From: Neocallimastix lanati (nom. inval.)
Taxonomy: Eukaryota > Neocallimastigomycota > Neocallimastigomycetes > Neocallimastigales > Neocallimastigaceae
Direction of reading: 5' to 3'
DNA: 45,000 nucleotides
Assembly (NCBI GenBank): GCA_016946835.1
Contig: JACVTC010000084.1
Coordinates: forward strand, 1 to 45,000
Of this stretch, positions 30,266-42,540 are shown one piece after another. The notes under the pieces are model-generated. The model was not told where the DNA came from, did no database searches, and saw only the letters and a list, made by a program, of their open reading frames with translations. The position numbers and the translations under genes were made by a program. Positions within the stretch are counted from its first letter, which is position 1. Each line of letters starts with the position of its first letter.

Positions 30266-31499
30266 TTTTTTTTTAGACAGGGAAGAGAATTACACTTCCA
30301 TAACTTTATTAATTTTATTATAAAAAAAATACATGTAGATGAAAAGTACATTTGAAATTAAAAATAAAAAAAAAATTTAAAAAATAAAAAATAAAAAAGC
30401 TCAAAAATACTATGTATTTCGGCAAGTTGTACTCTGCGGGAATTTTGCCTTTCCTTTCCTAATAAATAAAAAAGAACTAAAACCTAGAAGTAACATCTTT
30501 AAAATAGATAGTGTGGTTGTCCACTAAACTCTCCCAGGATTCATCATTTATTGAACTACTAGGGCGAGATTCACCCTTCGTAGAAATAGATGAAGATCCT
30601 GTATTATCATTATGCCTTAATCAAGTACGACGTCGACGCTCCTGGTTAAGTTTGGTAATTTGGAATACCTATCAAATAATAGCTCAAATGAACTACTTAT
30701 GATAGGTATTGCCTTTGCTAAGAATTCCGCCAAGCCCCCAATTTTTGGAACAGGTGACTCAGATGAGCCTTTTGAAAAGTAGTTCATTTAATTGTCTCTG
30801 TTCTCCACTATCGAAATGTAGTTCATTTAAAACTAAAGTCCCACCAAGAAGGAACAAGTATATATATTGATTGATATAATCTTCAAAATCAGAAATAGAG
30901 TTATAGGAAGAAAGAGGATTAAACGCTCTTATTTTCCTAATGAATAAAACATATAGAGATCATCGATGAATTTAAAAGAATTCCATCTAAAAGATGCAAG
31001 TTGTAAGAGCATCGCATTTAAAAATCCAATGTTCAAAAGATTGATTACCTTCACCACAACAGGGGTAAGTCATGGGACAATTTTCTTGAAACTCTACCCA
31101 TTCTAATAGCAATAGTAGTATTGTATTTATAACACAGCGTAAACGTATAATTCACGAAAACCCTAAGTTGAATTGGGGAAATTTTAAGCTAAGCATAATT
31201 ATAGCTTTATTGTTTGAGAACTTGTTACTATCGTAGTTTTGACCTTTAATACCTTGGAATTTGGAAACTGATTACCAGTAACGTTCTAAAATATAAGTCA
31301 TATTTTATACATTTATATTTTTTGATTTTTTTATACAGTGTTCTAGATTCTTTAGTCCAGGAATAATTAGGCATTTTGGGAATAGATTTAATAAGATCCT
31401 TTATAATACAGTTTGATTTACTCCATTTTGAATTAATAAATAATGAATGATTAAAATCCGAACTTTTTTTTTTCTTTTCATTTATTATCAAGCTTTCCT
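30266..31499 (-). mobile_element. 5'-truncated LINE, copy 1 (C-terminal ORF2 and 3' UTR with poly(A))
   Basis: On the minus strand, pieces in several frames read NSKWSKSNCIIKDLIKSIPK, then RLRCVINTILLLLLEW, then CPMTYPCCGEGNQSFEHWIF-KC, the Cys/His pattern of the zinc-binding domain (zf-RVT) at the end of LINE ORF2. After it come LLGGTLVLNELHFDSGEQRQ, SSESPVPKIGGLAEFLAKAI and a Ser-rich tail DNTGSSSISTKGESRPSSS. A 3' UTR ends CTTCCCTGTCT followed by an A run (30266-30274). Multiple frameshifts and stops make it dead. Truncation at the 5' end and a terminal poly(A) are typical of LINE insertion. Confidence 0.75.
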
Positions 31500-31531
31500 T
31501 TTATATATTTCTTATTAGAAAAAAAAAATTT

Positions 31532-32210
31532 TTTTTTTTTTTGACAAGGAATAAACTTTATTTAATAATATTTATTAAAAAGGATACATAAAAATAAAAT
31601 GCATGAAATTTTATACATTATTATTAAAAAAACTAATGCTATGATTTTCAAGAATGACATGGCTTCTAACTCTTCCCATTCATTGATGATAACTCCATAT
31701 AGATAAAAATTATTATTCAAATCTGTATCTGCATTAGAATTTCTTCTTTACATTATTGTTTAGATGTCGACACCCTTGGTAAACGGTAGGTCTAATGGTA
31801 TAAAAATTGATCAAAAGTGTAAAAATCAATAATAACAATAAGCATGATATTAATAAGGAATTTTCGCAAAGCCCAACAAAATATGAAATCCCCAAAAGAA
31901 GACATTATCGAAGGTGCTTGAAAGATATTATTAAATAAAGCACCTTCTTTCCCTCAAACCTATCTTTTAAGATTTCATATATTGTATCTCCTCCAAGAAG
32001 CAAGAAGGAGGCGCATTATTTAAAAATTAATATCATCATCAGAATGTTCAATGATTTCTCATGAATAACCGGAGAAAATTTAATAAATATTTCATCAACA
32101 AATTGAAGGAATTGTTTACCTAAATTTTTCAAATTTAATACATAAAAGTATCCAATGCTTAAAACTAGGTATGCCGCTAGTTTTAAACATTGGAAAGAAA
32201 GCTAGTTTAA
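31532..32210 (-). mobile_element. 5'-truncated LINE, copy 2
   Basis: It lies directly upstream of copy 1 on the minus strand. It reads PMFKTSGIPSFKHWILLC, a decayed version of the same Cys/His domain, then IKFEKFR, QFLQFVDEIFIKFSP and LLLGGDTIYEILKDRFEG, parallel to LLGG in copy 1. Frames are broken throughout. It ends TTCCTTGTC followed by A12-13 (about 31532-31543). Sequence and 3' end differ from copy 1, so this is a different insertion or subfamily. Confidence 0.65.
32152..32193. repeat. 17-bp inverted repeat at the 5' limit of LINE copy 2
   Basis: CCAATGCTTAAAACTAG and CTAGTTTTAAACATTGG pair with one mismatch around GTATGCCG. Recognisable LINE sequence on the minus strand begins at this point. 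Confidence 0.85.
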
Positions 32211-33389
32211 AACAAGCTTTATTTTTAAAAATTTAAATTAAAAAAAAAGTTTTTTTTTTTTAAAATTATAAAAAAATTTTTCTAAAAAATAAAAATAATA
32301 AAAAAAAAAAGAAAAAGAAAAAAATAACAATTTTTATTTTTTATATTTTTATTTTTTTATTTTTTATTTTTTATTTTTTTTTTTTTAAATTATTGATAAA
32401 TTATAATTATATTATTTTAAAAGAAATATAAAAAAAAAAAATAAAAAAGGTAGAGAATCATCATTTCTAATGATAATATTTTATATATTAATTTAATATA
32501 AAAAATTAAATTAACTTTTTTAATAATGATGGAAAAAAAATAATAATAATAATTAACATATGTAAATTGTAAAAGTATTATTTAATATATTATTAAATAA
32601 TATATTTATATAATATTAATTATAAATATTAATTATAAGTATTAATTATTAGTATTAATTATCGATATATTTATCTTTTTGATTTCCATATGTATTAAAA
32701 TAAAAAAAAAAAAGAAAAAAAAATACAAACAATAATAATAATATTAATATATTAATTATTTTTATTAACTTTTTTTTTTTTTTTTTTTTTTAAAAAAAAT
32801 TTTTAAATTTTTTAATTTTTAATATAAACTTAATATTCAAGGAATATTTTCTATTAAATTAATTATAAATATATATATATAATATACATATACAAATATA
32901 TATATTAACATTTTATATTATTTTCTATATTCTCTATTAAAATTTATCTTTTTTTTTTTTTTTTTTTTATTTTTTCTTTTCCATATTTTTCTTTCTATGA
33001 TTAATGAAGGTGCTTTCAATTATTTTATTATTGATAATAATTATTAAATTTTTTATTTTTTTATAAATCTTTTTTTTTTTTTTTAATTGTAACTTTTTGT
33101 TTTTATTTCTTTTTAGTGTTCCATTCTTCTTCCTATTTTTTCTTTTTAATTTTCTATCTATTTTTTTTTTTTCTATTTTTTCTTTGTATATTTTTTTTTC
33201 ATTGTTGTTCTTTAATCTTTTTATTTTTCTTCTTCTATTGTATTATGTATATATTATATATATTTATATATATATAATTTTTATATTTTTTTTTTTTTTT
33301 ATTAAAAAAATCAAAAATCTATATTTTATATTTATATATATATTATTTTAATATTATATATATGTATATTTTTTTTTTTTTTTGAATTT
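32211..33389. other. AT-rich intergenic region with homopolymer runs
   Basis: There are many poly-A and poly-T runs of 10 to 23 bases and TATA repeats, with no supported coding frame. The Phe/Leu-rich plus-strand frame at 33097-33351 is composition only. On the minus strand this is the region after the MFS transporter gene; an A15 run lies about 7 bases beyond its stop codon. Confidence 0.7.
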
Positions 33390-35268
33390 TTAAAGTTTTA
33401 AAGTTTCCGTAGAGTTACGATCATCGACAACGGTGACAGTGATTTCTTCTGTTTCAGGATTGACATCCTTTTGAGAAGAGGTAATGTCTTGATCCTTTCC
33501 ATTTTCAATTTTAGTCATTTCAGTACCTTCTTCTCCATCCATAACGGCTTTATCTTTATTACCGGTCATTCTATAGTATTTAATAAATACGGCACTAATG
33601 AAGACGACAACAGCTGCTGGGACAATAGTAAAGAGATAAGTCTTTCTGAGGGCTTCAACGTAGATGGCAGGTCCATTCTTTACTTGATGAATATCATTAA
33701 CGGTGACAGGATTTTCTTGAGGGAAATGTTTCTTATAACAGCTTGGGAAGAAGTTTTGAAGGAGAGCACCATGAATAGCAACACCGACTACAGCACCAAT
33801 GGTATTAAAGAAAGAAATTAAGGTGGTACTAATGGCAAGATATTCTGGAGGTGAGATTTGTTGAGCAACCATTATACAATTTTGGAAGATGAGACCAACG
33901 GTTAATCCAAAGAAGATATAATAAATGAGTTCAAGATAGTAAGGTGTATTCACATCAATTAAAGTCATAGTGTAAGTGGAAAAGATCATTAAGAAGGAAC
34001 CACCCTTAATGTACTTATCAATATGACCCCATTTACCAATTAAAATACCACTAAGAATAGCTGAAATAGTAATACAGAATCTTAAATATAAATAAACAAA
34101 TAAATAAAGATTATATAATAAATAAAAGATATATACATGATATAAATTTTTTATATACATATATAGTATTGTTATAATAATAAATAATATTAATTAATTA
34201 ATTCATAAATCATATTAAATACATATTAACTAATATATCTTTATTTTTTTTTTTTTTTTTTTTTTTTTTTTATTTATTTATTTATTTATTTGAATTTTTA
34301 TCTTTCTCTCTAACAATTATCCTTCATTCCAACAAATATCTTTCTTTTTAAAAACAAACTAATGAATAGTATATATTAAGTATATTAGAATAATAGAATA
34401 TATAAAAAGTAAAAACTTACGAGCATGGGGTCATTCTTAAACCGGCATTAGTAGCAGATAAACCACGACCATCCTCTATTATGTTATTGTAATAATAAAT
34501 TATAATGAAATCAATAATTATATATATTTAAAAAAAAAAAAAAAAGTTATTTTCTATTAACTTTTATGATTAAATTAAAATATTTATTATAAATATTCTT
34601 TTCTATCTAACTTTTTTGATTAAACTATAAAATTTATTATAATTAAAATATATATAATATACATATATAATTATTTTATTTTTTATTTTTTATTTTTTTC
34701 TTTTATTTTCCATTTTTATTTTTTTAAACTTACGGTATAATAATGGAAGAGTATTAACACAAGTTAAGAAAGCCATACCGTTGAAGAAACTTGTGATACA
34801 AGGAGCAGTAATATTTCTATATTTGAAAAGTTCTGGAGGGGTGATTGGTTCACGAGCAAACTTACATTCAATGACGATATAAACGACTAATAAGAAAAAT
34901 CCAACAGCAAAAAGTGAGATAATGATGGTGGAACTCCATGGATATTTTTGACCTTAAATATTGAAATAATTATTATAAATAAATAAATAAAAAAAAAAAA
35001 TAAAAAAAGGAAATAATATATAATATATTAATAATTTAAAATTTATATTCTTTAATTAATAATATATATTTATTAAAATAAAATAAATAATATATAATTA
35101 AAACATACCACCCCAGTTTAATCCAAGTAAAAGACAAACCAAGGATCCTAATATAATAATAATTAAATGAATTTTAATTTTTGAAAAAAAAAATAATATG
35201 ATAATATTATAATATGATAATACGATAATTTTTTTATTTTTTTTTTATTTATTTTAAATCTTTATTTT

Positions 35269-35302
<34 letters not shown>

Positions 35303-37345
35303 TAATAGTTTTGACTACTTTACCTATGACAGAGAAAGTACCAGCAAAATCGATTCTTTTAATTTTTTCAGATAAGGAACCTTCTTCCTTTGGCATTTTA
35401 AAGAAGAATATAATTAAAATTAAACAGACGATACCGATAGGTACATTGATGTAGAAAGCCCATCTCCAACTAAGAATCAGAGAATTTGAAAAATAAAAAA
35501 AAAAAAAATAATAAAGTAAAATAAATAATAAATTATATATAAAATAGTATATAATAAAAAATCATAATAATAATATATTTAGATCATAGTTGTTGTAAGG
35601 ATAGCTTTGTCATCTATACTTTATATATATATATAATTTTTAGAACAATAATTACGTTATTTTATCGGTAAAGAAACCACCAAGTAAAGGACCAACAACA
35701 GATGAGAATGAGAAAATAGCACCATTAATTCCCATGAACAAACCTCTGTTATATTAATGAAAATTAAAATATTAAAAAAAAAAAAAATTGTATTAATATT
35801 GTATATATTATATTTATTTATTTATTATTTTTTATATTTAATTTTTAATATTTATATAAAATACATATATATTTAATTATATTTCTTCTTTCTCAATTTT
35901 TTTTATTTTTATTTTCATTATATCTTATTTTTAATATTTAATTTCATAGTATACCTTTTTCTTAAAGGAATAATATCGGCAATAATAATGTTGACTAAAA
36001 CGGAGACACCACCACCACCAATACCTTGAATAGCTCTTCCAAGAATTAAAACACCAATATTTGGAGCAGCTATAATTAAGAAAACATTACGATAATATAT
36101 ATTATAATATTTTATGAATTTCAAAAATTATATATATATATTTAATGAAGTTATCAATTAACAAATATTTATTAAAATATTAAATAGTTATTTTTTTTTT
36201 TTACTGAAAATAAATAGTTTATAAAACATACCACCACAAATAAATGAGGAAACAACAAATAAAGATAATGTAAGAACAATCATAAATTTACGACCAAAAA
36301 TATCAGCAACTTTTATTTTATGGATTAAAATTATTTTTTTATTTTCATAAAAAAGTATGAATAATAAATTTATACATATATAAAAAAAAAAAAAAAAAAA
36401 AAACAAGAACATAAATATTTTATTATTTAACCTTTTTTTTTTGCAAATAATTTAATATATAAATATTCTACATTAAAGTATTTTTTACTTACATTTTCCA
36501 AACACTATTAGTATTATGTTTTTAAAAAATCAATTAAATTTAGTTTTTTTTTTTTTATTTTAATGAAAATTTAAATAAAAAGAGAATTTTGTTAATAAAG
36601 ATTTTCTTTTCTTTATGTAATATATTAAATTTAACAATATTAAATCAGTTTATATATATTATATAAATAAGATACTTGGTTGAATAGCTGTATTGGTTAG
36701 CATATAAGCTGTAATAATCCAGGTGAAACTTTCATAGGCATGGAACTCTGAACTAATTCTTGGAAGGGCAGTGGATATAATGGTAATATCCAAACTTGAC
36801 ATTACCAAAGATAAAACTTTTTATTATTTATTTGTTTATTTATATTATAAATATAATAATAATTTTTATTATAATTTATTAATATTTAATAATTATATAA
36901 ATAGTAATAATAATTATATTAATAATTATAATAATAATTATAATAATAATTATAACAATTAATATAATAATAAATATAATTATAATTATAATAATTTTTA
37001 TAATATTCCATTTTATTTTTACCAAGACTCGTATAAATAAGTGCAAATTTGACCTTTTAATAATAATAATAATAATATGTAAATAATTATGTGGTTATTA
37101 GTATTAAGTATAAGAAAATAAATATAAAAATTGATATTATTTTTTTTTTATTAATATTACTTTTAAATAAAAAAAAAAAAAATTAATATTTAATATCTTA
37201 TATTTTCATATAACATTCTTTTCTTTTTTACCTTTGATAATTTAACCTTGACATAGTCAAGGTCGTTTACTTCGACTTTATTCATTGGTTTTTTCTCTAA
37301 GGTTTCTGCATCCTTAGTATATGTATCAATTGAACTGTTTTCCAT
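33390..37345 (-). CDS. MFS transporter, DHA2 (14-TM drug:H+ antiporter) family, 11 exons, 572 aa
   Basis: It is a plasma or vacuolar membrane proton antiporter of the drug-resistance type; the substrate is unknown. The exons, in minus-strand order, are 37345-37232, 37053-37023, 36816-36676, 36309-36232, 36069-35955, 35745-35656, 35469-35324, 35147-35109, 34952-34734, 34475-34421 and 34080-33390. Every intron has GT...AG ends, and the phases join to 1719 nt without a stop. Family marks are LDITIISTALPRI in TM1 (Asp about residue 58), motif A ADIFGRK at 97-103, LGRAIQGIGGGGVSVLVN, the antiporter motif VVGPLLGG at 177-183 followed by WRWAFYINVPIG, and LSATNAGLRMTP. The N-terminus and the acidic, Thr/Glu-rich C-terminus are cytosolic by inference. 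Introns are 156-366 nt and nearly pure A/T. Exons as short as 31 and 39 nt were placed by phase and family conservation. Confidence 0.93.
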
Positions 37346-37865
37346 TTTTAATTATAAATAATTTTAATAATACTAATATTCTGTTTAAAAAAAAAAATAT
37401 TTTATTGAATTTTTGTTATTTATTTGATATAATTATGATAGCTAAAAGAATAAAGTAATTATTTCTATTTCTATACTGCTTTAAAGAATACAACAATAAT
37501 AATTATAATTAATTATGATTTCTATATTGATTTAATTGCTATAAAAATTTATATATAAATATATAAATATCTATTGAATAAATTGAATTAAATTTTTGAA
37601 AAAAAAAAAAATTTTGAAAGAAAAAAAATAAAAAGAAAAAATTAAATTTTGTTTAAAAATGTTTAAAAAAAATTATAAAATTTTTATTCAGTTGATTAAA
37701 AATTTCACTTTTTTTTTTTATTTTTTTTTGCTGTTTTTAACAAAAAATTGATAAAATTAAAAAATTTTTTATTTTCAATTTTTTCTTTTTTTTTTTTTTT
37801 TCCTTTTAATTTCACTTTTTTTCTTAATTTTTTTTTTTTTTTGTTATTTGTGAAGAAGAAAAAAA

Positions 37866-37900
<35 letters not shown>

Positions 37901-38785
37901 TTTATTATTTTTATTTTTTATTTTTTTTTATTTTTTTTTTTAATTAATTTAAAAATTTCATTAATTATATAAATGAATAATTAAATAATAAAATAGATAA
38001 ATAAATAGTAAATAAGTAAATAATTAAATAAATAAAAATTAAATAAATCCGAGAGAATTTTTTAATTAAATTTTATTTTTTTATTTAACATTTATTATAT
38101 TTACATTAATAAATATATTAATTTATATTTATTAATTAATATGGATAAAATATTAATAAAATTTTAATAAATTTGATTTTGTACCACCTTCCAAATTTAT
38201 CCAATTTCATTGTTAATGAAAAAATGATATAAATTAATTTATAAATAACACATATATTATGAATATACACATTATATACATGTTAAATACAAATTATATG
38301 AATGCATATAATAAATACATATTATAACATCTACAATATATATTCCATTTACATATTAATATATAATACATTTATATATTTAAGAATATAATATATATAG
38401 TATATATAATATATAGATAATACATTTATATATATGATGTATATTATACATTTTATTGTATATTATGTATATTTATTATATTAGTGTATATTGTATTATA
38501 TTGTACTTTATTTATATAAATTGTACTACTATTCCAATATATAGAGTATTATTATTAATATATATATAAATGTATAGTTAATATACTGTTATGTATATTA
38601 ACAATACAAATGAAAAGATAAATTAATTTATTTTTGAATATTTTAGGAAAAAAAGGAGAAAAAAAAGAGAGAATATAGAAAGAAATTAAATAAATGAATA
38701 AATAAATATATATTTATATAAATATATATTTAATAATATAAATGAATAAATAATATTAAATAAATAAATAATAGAGTTATATTAA
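37346..38785. other. AT-rich upstream region of the MFS gene
   Basis: This would contain the promoter of the transporter. I see poly-A and poly-T runs (for example 37786-37800) and long TATA-type stretches (38330-38600), but no specific site can be called and no coding frame is supported. The Phe-rich frame at 37748-37972 is composition only. Confidence 0.6.
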
Positions 38786-38968
38786 TGTTAGAATATGTGA
38801 AATATAGGAAATAAGTGTCAAATGTATTTATAATATATTACTACGTATTGTATTAAATAAAATATATAAGCCACAAATCATTCGTATAAATACATGTAAC
38901 ACTCATAGAATTATATTTTGAGTAATTCTTTGTGTAACTCTACCAAAAATATATTAATAAAGTTGACA
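38786..38968 (+). mobile_element. Probable 5' LTR of copia-5
   Basis: It runs TGTTAGAATATG to AAAGTTGACA and has a promoter-like TATATAAGCCACAAATC and GTATAAATACATG. AAGCCACAA and the following GTATAAA are shared with the copia-4 LTR. The half-tRNA primer site of copia-2 and -3 is not present after it. Its assignment to copia-5 rests on orientation and position, because 1 kb of minisatellite lies between. Confidence 0.45.
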
Positions 38969-38989
38969 TAATTACTATAGTTAGTAATA

Positions 38990-40000
38990 AATAATTAAAT
39001 AATAAATAAATAAATAAATAAATAATAAAAAGAATATTTATTAATAAATAATTAAATAATAAATAATAAAAAGAGTATTTATTAATAAATAATAAATAAT
39101 AAATAATAAAAAGAGTATTTATTAATAAATAATAATAAATAATAAATAATAAATAATAAATAATAAATAATAAATAATAAATAATAAATAATAAATAATA
39201 AAAAGAGTATTTATTAATAAATAATAATAAATAATAAATAATAAATAATAAATAATAAAAAAAGTATTTATTATTAAATAATAAATAATAAATAATAAAT
39301 AATAAATAATAAAAAGAGTATTTATTATTAAATAATAAATAATAAAAAGAGTATTTATTAATAAATAATAAATAATAAAAAGAGTATTTATTAATAAATA
39401 ATAAATAATAAATAATAAATAATAAAAAGAGTATTTATTAATAAATAATAAATAATAAATAATAAATAATAAAAAGAGTATTTATTAATAAATAATAAAT
39501 AATAAATAATAAATAATAAAAAGAGTATTTATTAATAAATAATAAATAATAAATAATAAATAATAAAAAGAGTATTTATTAATAAATAATAAATAATAAA
39601 TAATAAATAATAAATAATAAATAATAAATAATAAATAATAAATAATAAATAATAAATAATAAAAAGAGTATTTATTAATAAATAATAAATAATAAATAAT
39701 AAATAATAAATAATAAATAATAAATAATAAATAATAAAAAGAGTATTTATTAATAAATAATAAAAAGAGTATTTATTAATAAATAATAAAAAGAGTATTT
39801 ATTAATAAATAATAAAAAGAGTATTTATTAATAAATAATAAATAATAAATAATAAATAATAAATAATAAAAAGAGTATTTATTGATAAATAATAAATAAT
39901 AAAAAAGAGTATTTATTAATAACTAATAAATAATAAATAATAAATAATAAATAAATAAATAATAAATAAATAAATAAATAAATAATATATAATATATAAT
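38990..40000. repeat. Higher-order minisatellite: AAAAAGAGTATTTATTAATAAAT units separated by TAATAAA heptamers
   Basis: Around 19 copies of AAAAAGAGTATTTATTAATAAAT (some variant, for example AAAAAGAATATTT near 39027 and AAAAAAAGTATTT near 39257) alternate with 1 to about 12 TAATAAA heptamers. Spacing is irregular at first. Between about 39420 and 39600 it becomes regular, with a 47-bp period of one long unit plus several heptamers. The array lies between the probable LTR and gag of copia-5. Confidence 0.92.
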
Positions 40001-40062
40001 AAATAATTGAATATTAAAAAAATAAAATTAACTTTTATAAAATAAATAATGTAACTATTAGA

Positions 40063-42020
40063 ATGTCAAATAATAACGAATACATTATAAACTCAAATAA
40101 AACTTTAAGCGGCACAAATTATAATATATGTACGACACCATATCTACAGCCGTTGAACAACTTGGTCTGTCTGAATACCTTGAGAAAGATATTGCTAAAG
40201 AATTAGACGATCAAGGAAAAGATAAAAATATTATTAAACAAGCTAAGAGTAAAAATAACCAGGTAAGGCTACTTATTATCAATTCTGTCACTTAAAAGAT
40301 ACATGAAGAGATTATAGGGATTATACCTGCTTTCCTAACAATTGAAACTTTGAAAACAGAATATGGCAAGGAAACTGAAGATATGACACAATGGATTAGA
40401 AAACTAAAATCCATTAAAGCAAATACGATGGAGAAAAACCCCAAAGTTAATAGAAAAATTAAGAAAATTTTTCAGAACATGGATTAAATTAAGGCAAACA
40501 TGACTGAAAAAGAAAATTTTAAATATTTTATAAATATTTTACCAGAAAAATATAAAAGAAAATTGGTATTAAAAGAATCTACTAAAGTCGATGATCTTTA
40601 TGACCAAATTAAAGAGGATTTGACAATGTGGAATTATATTGATTATTGGGAATCTGATAAATCTACATACAATGATGATCCAATGGAAATCGGTTATGCT
40701 TGAAAATTAAATAAGAAAAAAAAAAACTTATTCAAAGACAAAACAAAATAATAGTTACATATATAGCAAGAATTCAAATAAGCATAATAACAATAAATTT
40801 AATAATAATAATAAAAATTTTTATAATAAAAATTTTAATTATCATAAAAATAATAAAAATTTAAACAATGAAAATTTCGACTATAAATTCTGCGAAATAT
40901 GAGATAAGACAGGAGTCACTACTAAAGAATGCTATTATAATCCAAGAAACCCAAGAAGTAAATATCATAAATATTATAATAATAATTAAGAAAGAAGAAA
41001 CAATAACAATAAGGGAAACAACAATAAAAAGGTATATCAATTATATTAATAAATTCAATTTAGATAATGAATATAACTTTGACTTAAATTATAATGAATT
41101 ATGAACTATTATTGAAGATAGTCCTAACACCAAAAATAATCAATATTCAAATAATAATAATGGCAAAATGTTTACTTTATTCATTAATCGTTATAAAAAT
41201 TTTGTTATTGAAAAATATTTACACCTCAATAATATTGAGTAAGAAACTAATAAAGAATCTAATACAAATTTAATCAATAATGAAAAATCTATATGATTAT
41301 ATGATTCTGGAGCCGGAGAACATATAACATGCAATAAATCACACCTGAAAAATTATACAAAAGAAAACATCAATTTAATGTGTGCGAATAATACCGAATG
41401 TAAATTTGAAGGATATGGAATATGGAGAATTTGAATTCAGCATAAAGAATCATACTTTTATATTAAAACATGTACTATATTCTCCAGGTGTGATTAAAAA
41501 TATTATTAGTGGAGTAGAATGGGCAAAAGAGGACGTAAATGCTTTGATCAACAGTAATAACAATAATGTATATTTAAACTTATTAGACAAAGATTATAAT
41601 AAAATTGCCTCTTTTCAGGAAAATAGAAACAATGAATTACATATCACGGCTACGCACAAAAATAACATCATTAACAATAAACTTCCAATATTTTCAATAA
41701 ACAAGAATAATAATGAATTTGAATTATTGTGGCATAGAAGATTTGGTCACTTTTATAATAAAGACTTTTATTCGTATTTAAAAAACACACGGAATAGCTC
41801 ATCTCAAAATAAAAAAAAAAAAAATATTAAAAATAACAAAAGGGTACAGATTTTTTATCTTTTAGCTTTAATTTTTCAAATTAAAGTCCTGCTGACAATG
41901 TAAATATTGAATTTGATAAAAACGAAATCAATCAAAACTTAATAAATGAAAATTCTAAAAACCGATCTGAAAATAATAAAATTTCATCTAAAACAATTGA
42001 AAATTTTAATCAACAATTAC
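40063..42020 (+). pseudogene. Copia-5 Gag, protease and pre-integrase relic, without integrase core or RT
   Basis: Gag starts MSNNNEYIINSNKTLSGTNY at 40063 and, after a frameshift, runs parallel to copia-2 (SEYLEKDIAKELDDQGKDK, then DMTQWIRKLKSIKAN and DDPMEIGYA). Several stops interrupt it. The zinc knuckle at about 40890-40932 has lost its second Cys (TGA) and its His. The protease reads YDSGAGEHIT at about 41302-41330 after a TGA. A frameshift near 41415 leads into KHVLYSPGVIKNIISGVEWA and the pre-integrase box LLWHRRFGHFYNKD. After LKNTRNSSSQNKKKK the sequence jumps to the linker region equivalent to copia-2 near 5640, so the integrase core is deleted. It ends in NENSKNRSENNK-type linker at about 42020. 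Confidence 0.9.
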
Positions 42021-42191
42021 TTGGAAAGTAGAGACTGCCCATGGACTAGAACTGCAGCTTGAGTTTTAAATAGTGCCGGTATTGCTGCTTGTCTTGGCTA
42101 CAGTTTAGGACTATTAGGAGGTGGTGCTGATAGAGTTTGTGTTACTAAATTAGGTTCAGAAGGCGTTGAATGCTTTAACGACTTCTGGTAA
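42021..42191 (+). pseudogene. Orphan coding fragment, Cys- and Gly-containing C-terminus of an unknown protein
   Basis: The frame reads LESRDCPWTRTAA, a TGA at 42060-42062, VLNSAGIAACLGYSLGLLGG, then GADRVCVTKLGSEGVECFND and a final FW before TAA. Its residue variety and Cys spacing are unlike the copia element it abuts. The TGA stands where Trp (TGG) would fit. It looks like the last exon of a host protein, perhaps secreted or membrane-linked given the Gly/Leu-rich stretch. I do not recognise the family. The join to copia-5 linker sequence is at about 42020. Confidence 0.45.
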
Positions 42192-42289
42192 AACAAATAA
42201 TCAATGTTACGTCCAAAAAATAGCATAAATAAGGATAGTTATCGAAATAATTTTTTTTTTTCATTCTATTTTCAATCATTAATTTTAAA

Positions 42290-42540
42290 ATAGACAATCG
42301 GTTAATAAAGATTTTTCCAATTACTTCTTGGAAGTAATCTGTTTTTCTTATTCCAATGTTTAATATGGACAGAATATCATTCGAAAAATTTTCAAAGGTT
42401 TTTCATTTAATCCTTTCCTAGATAAAAGATTAGTTAAGATTAGAAATTCATTTCATATTTAACCTTATTTTTATAAAAAGAATAAATAAGTGTTTTTATA
42501 ACAAATATAACAAACATAACAATTATAATATAATAATAAC
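42290..42540 (+). mobile_element. Relic LTR, same family as 19240-19703
   Basis: Shared blocks with 19300-19500 are AATCGGTTAATAAAG against AATCGATTAAAG; TTGGAAGTAATCTG against TTGGAAGTAATCGG; AATATGGACAGAATATC against AATATGGATAGAATATC; and CCTTTCCTAGATAAAAG against CTTTTCCTAAATAAGAG, followed by AAGATTAGAAA. No adjoining coding region of this family is seen. Confidence 0.55.

Noticed and set aside
30511-30702. Plus-strand frame of 63 residues
   Set aside because: It lies opposite the C-terminal LINE sequence, which gives coherent protein on the minus strand.
33097-33351. Phe/Leu-rich plus-strand frame that might be a membrane protein
   Set aside because: Poly-T and TTTATA runs alone explain it; there are no charged loops or conserved motifs. 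The frames at 37748-37972 and 44689-44946 are the same kind.
33471-33821. Plus-strand frame of 116 residues
   Set aside because: It is a shadow of the last exon of the MFS transporter.
38990-40000. Array of regularly spaced repeats that might suggest CRISPR
   Set aside because: The spacers are themselves TAATAAA heptamers, the genome is eukaryotic, and there are no cas genes. It is a minisatellite.
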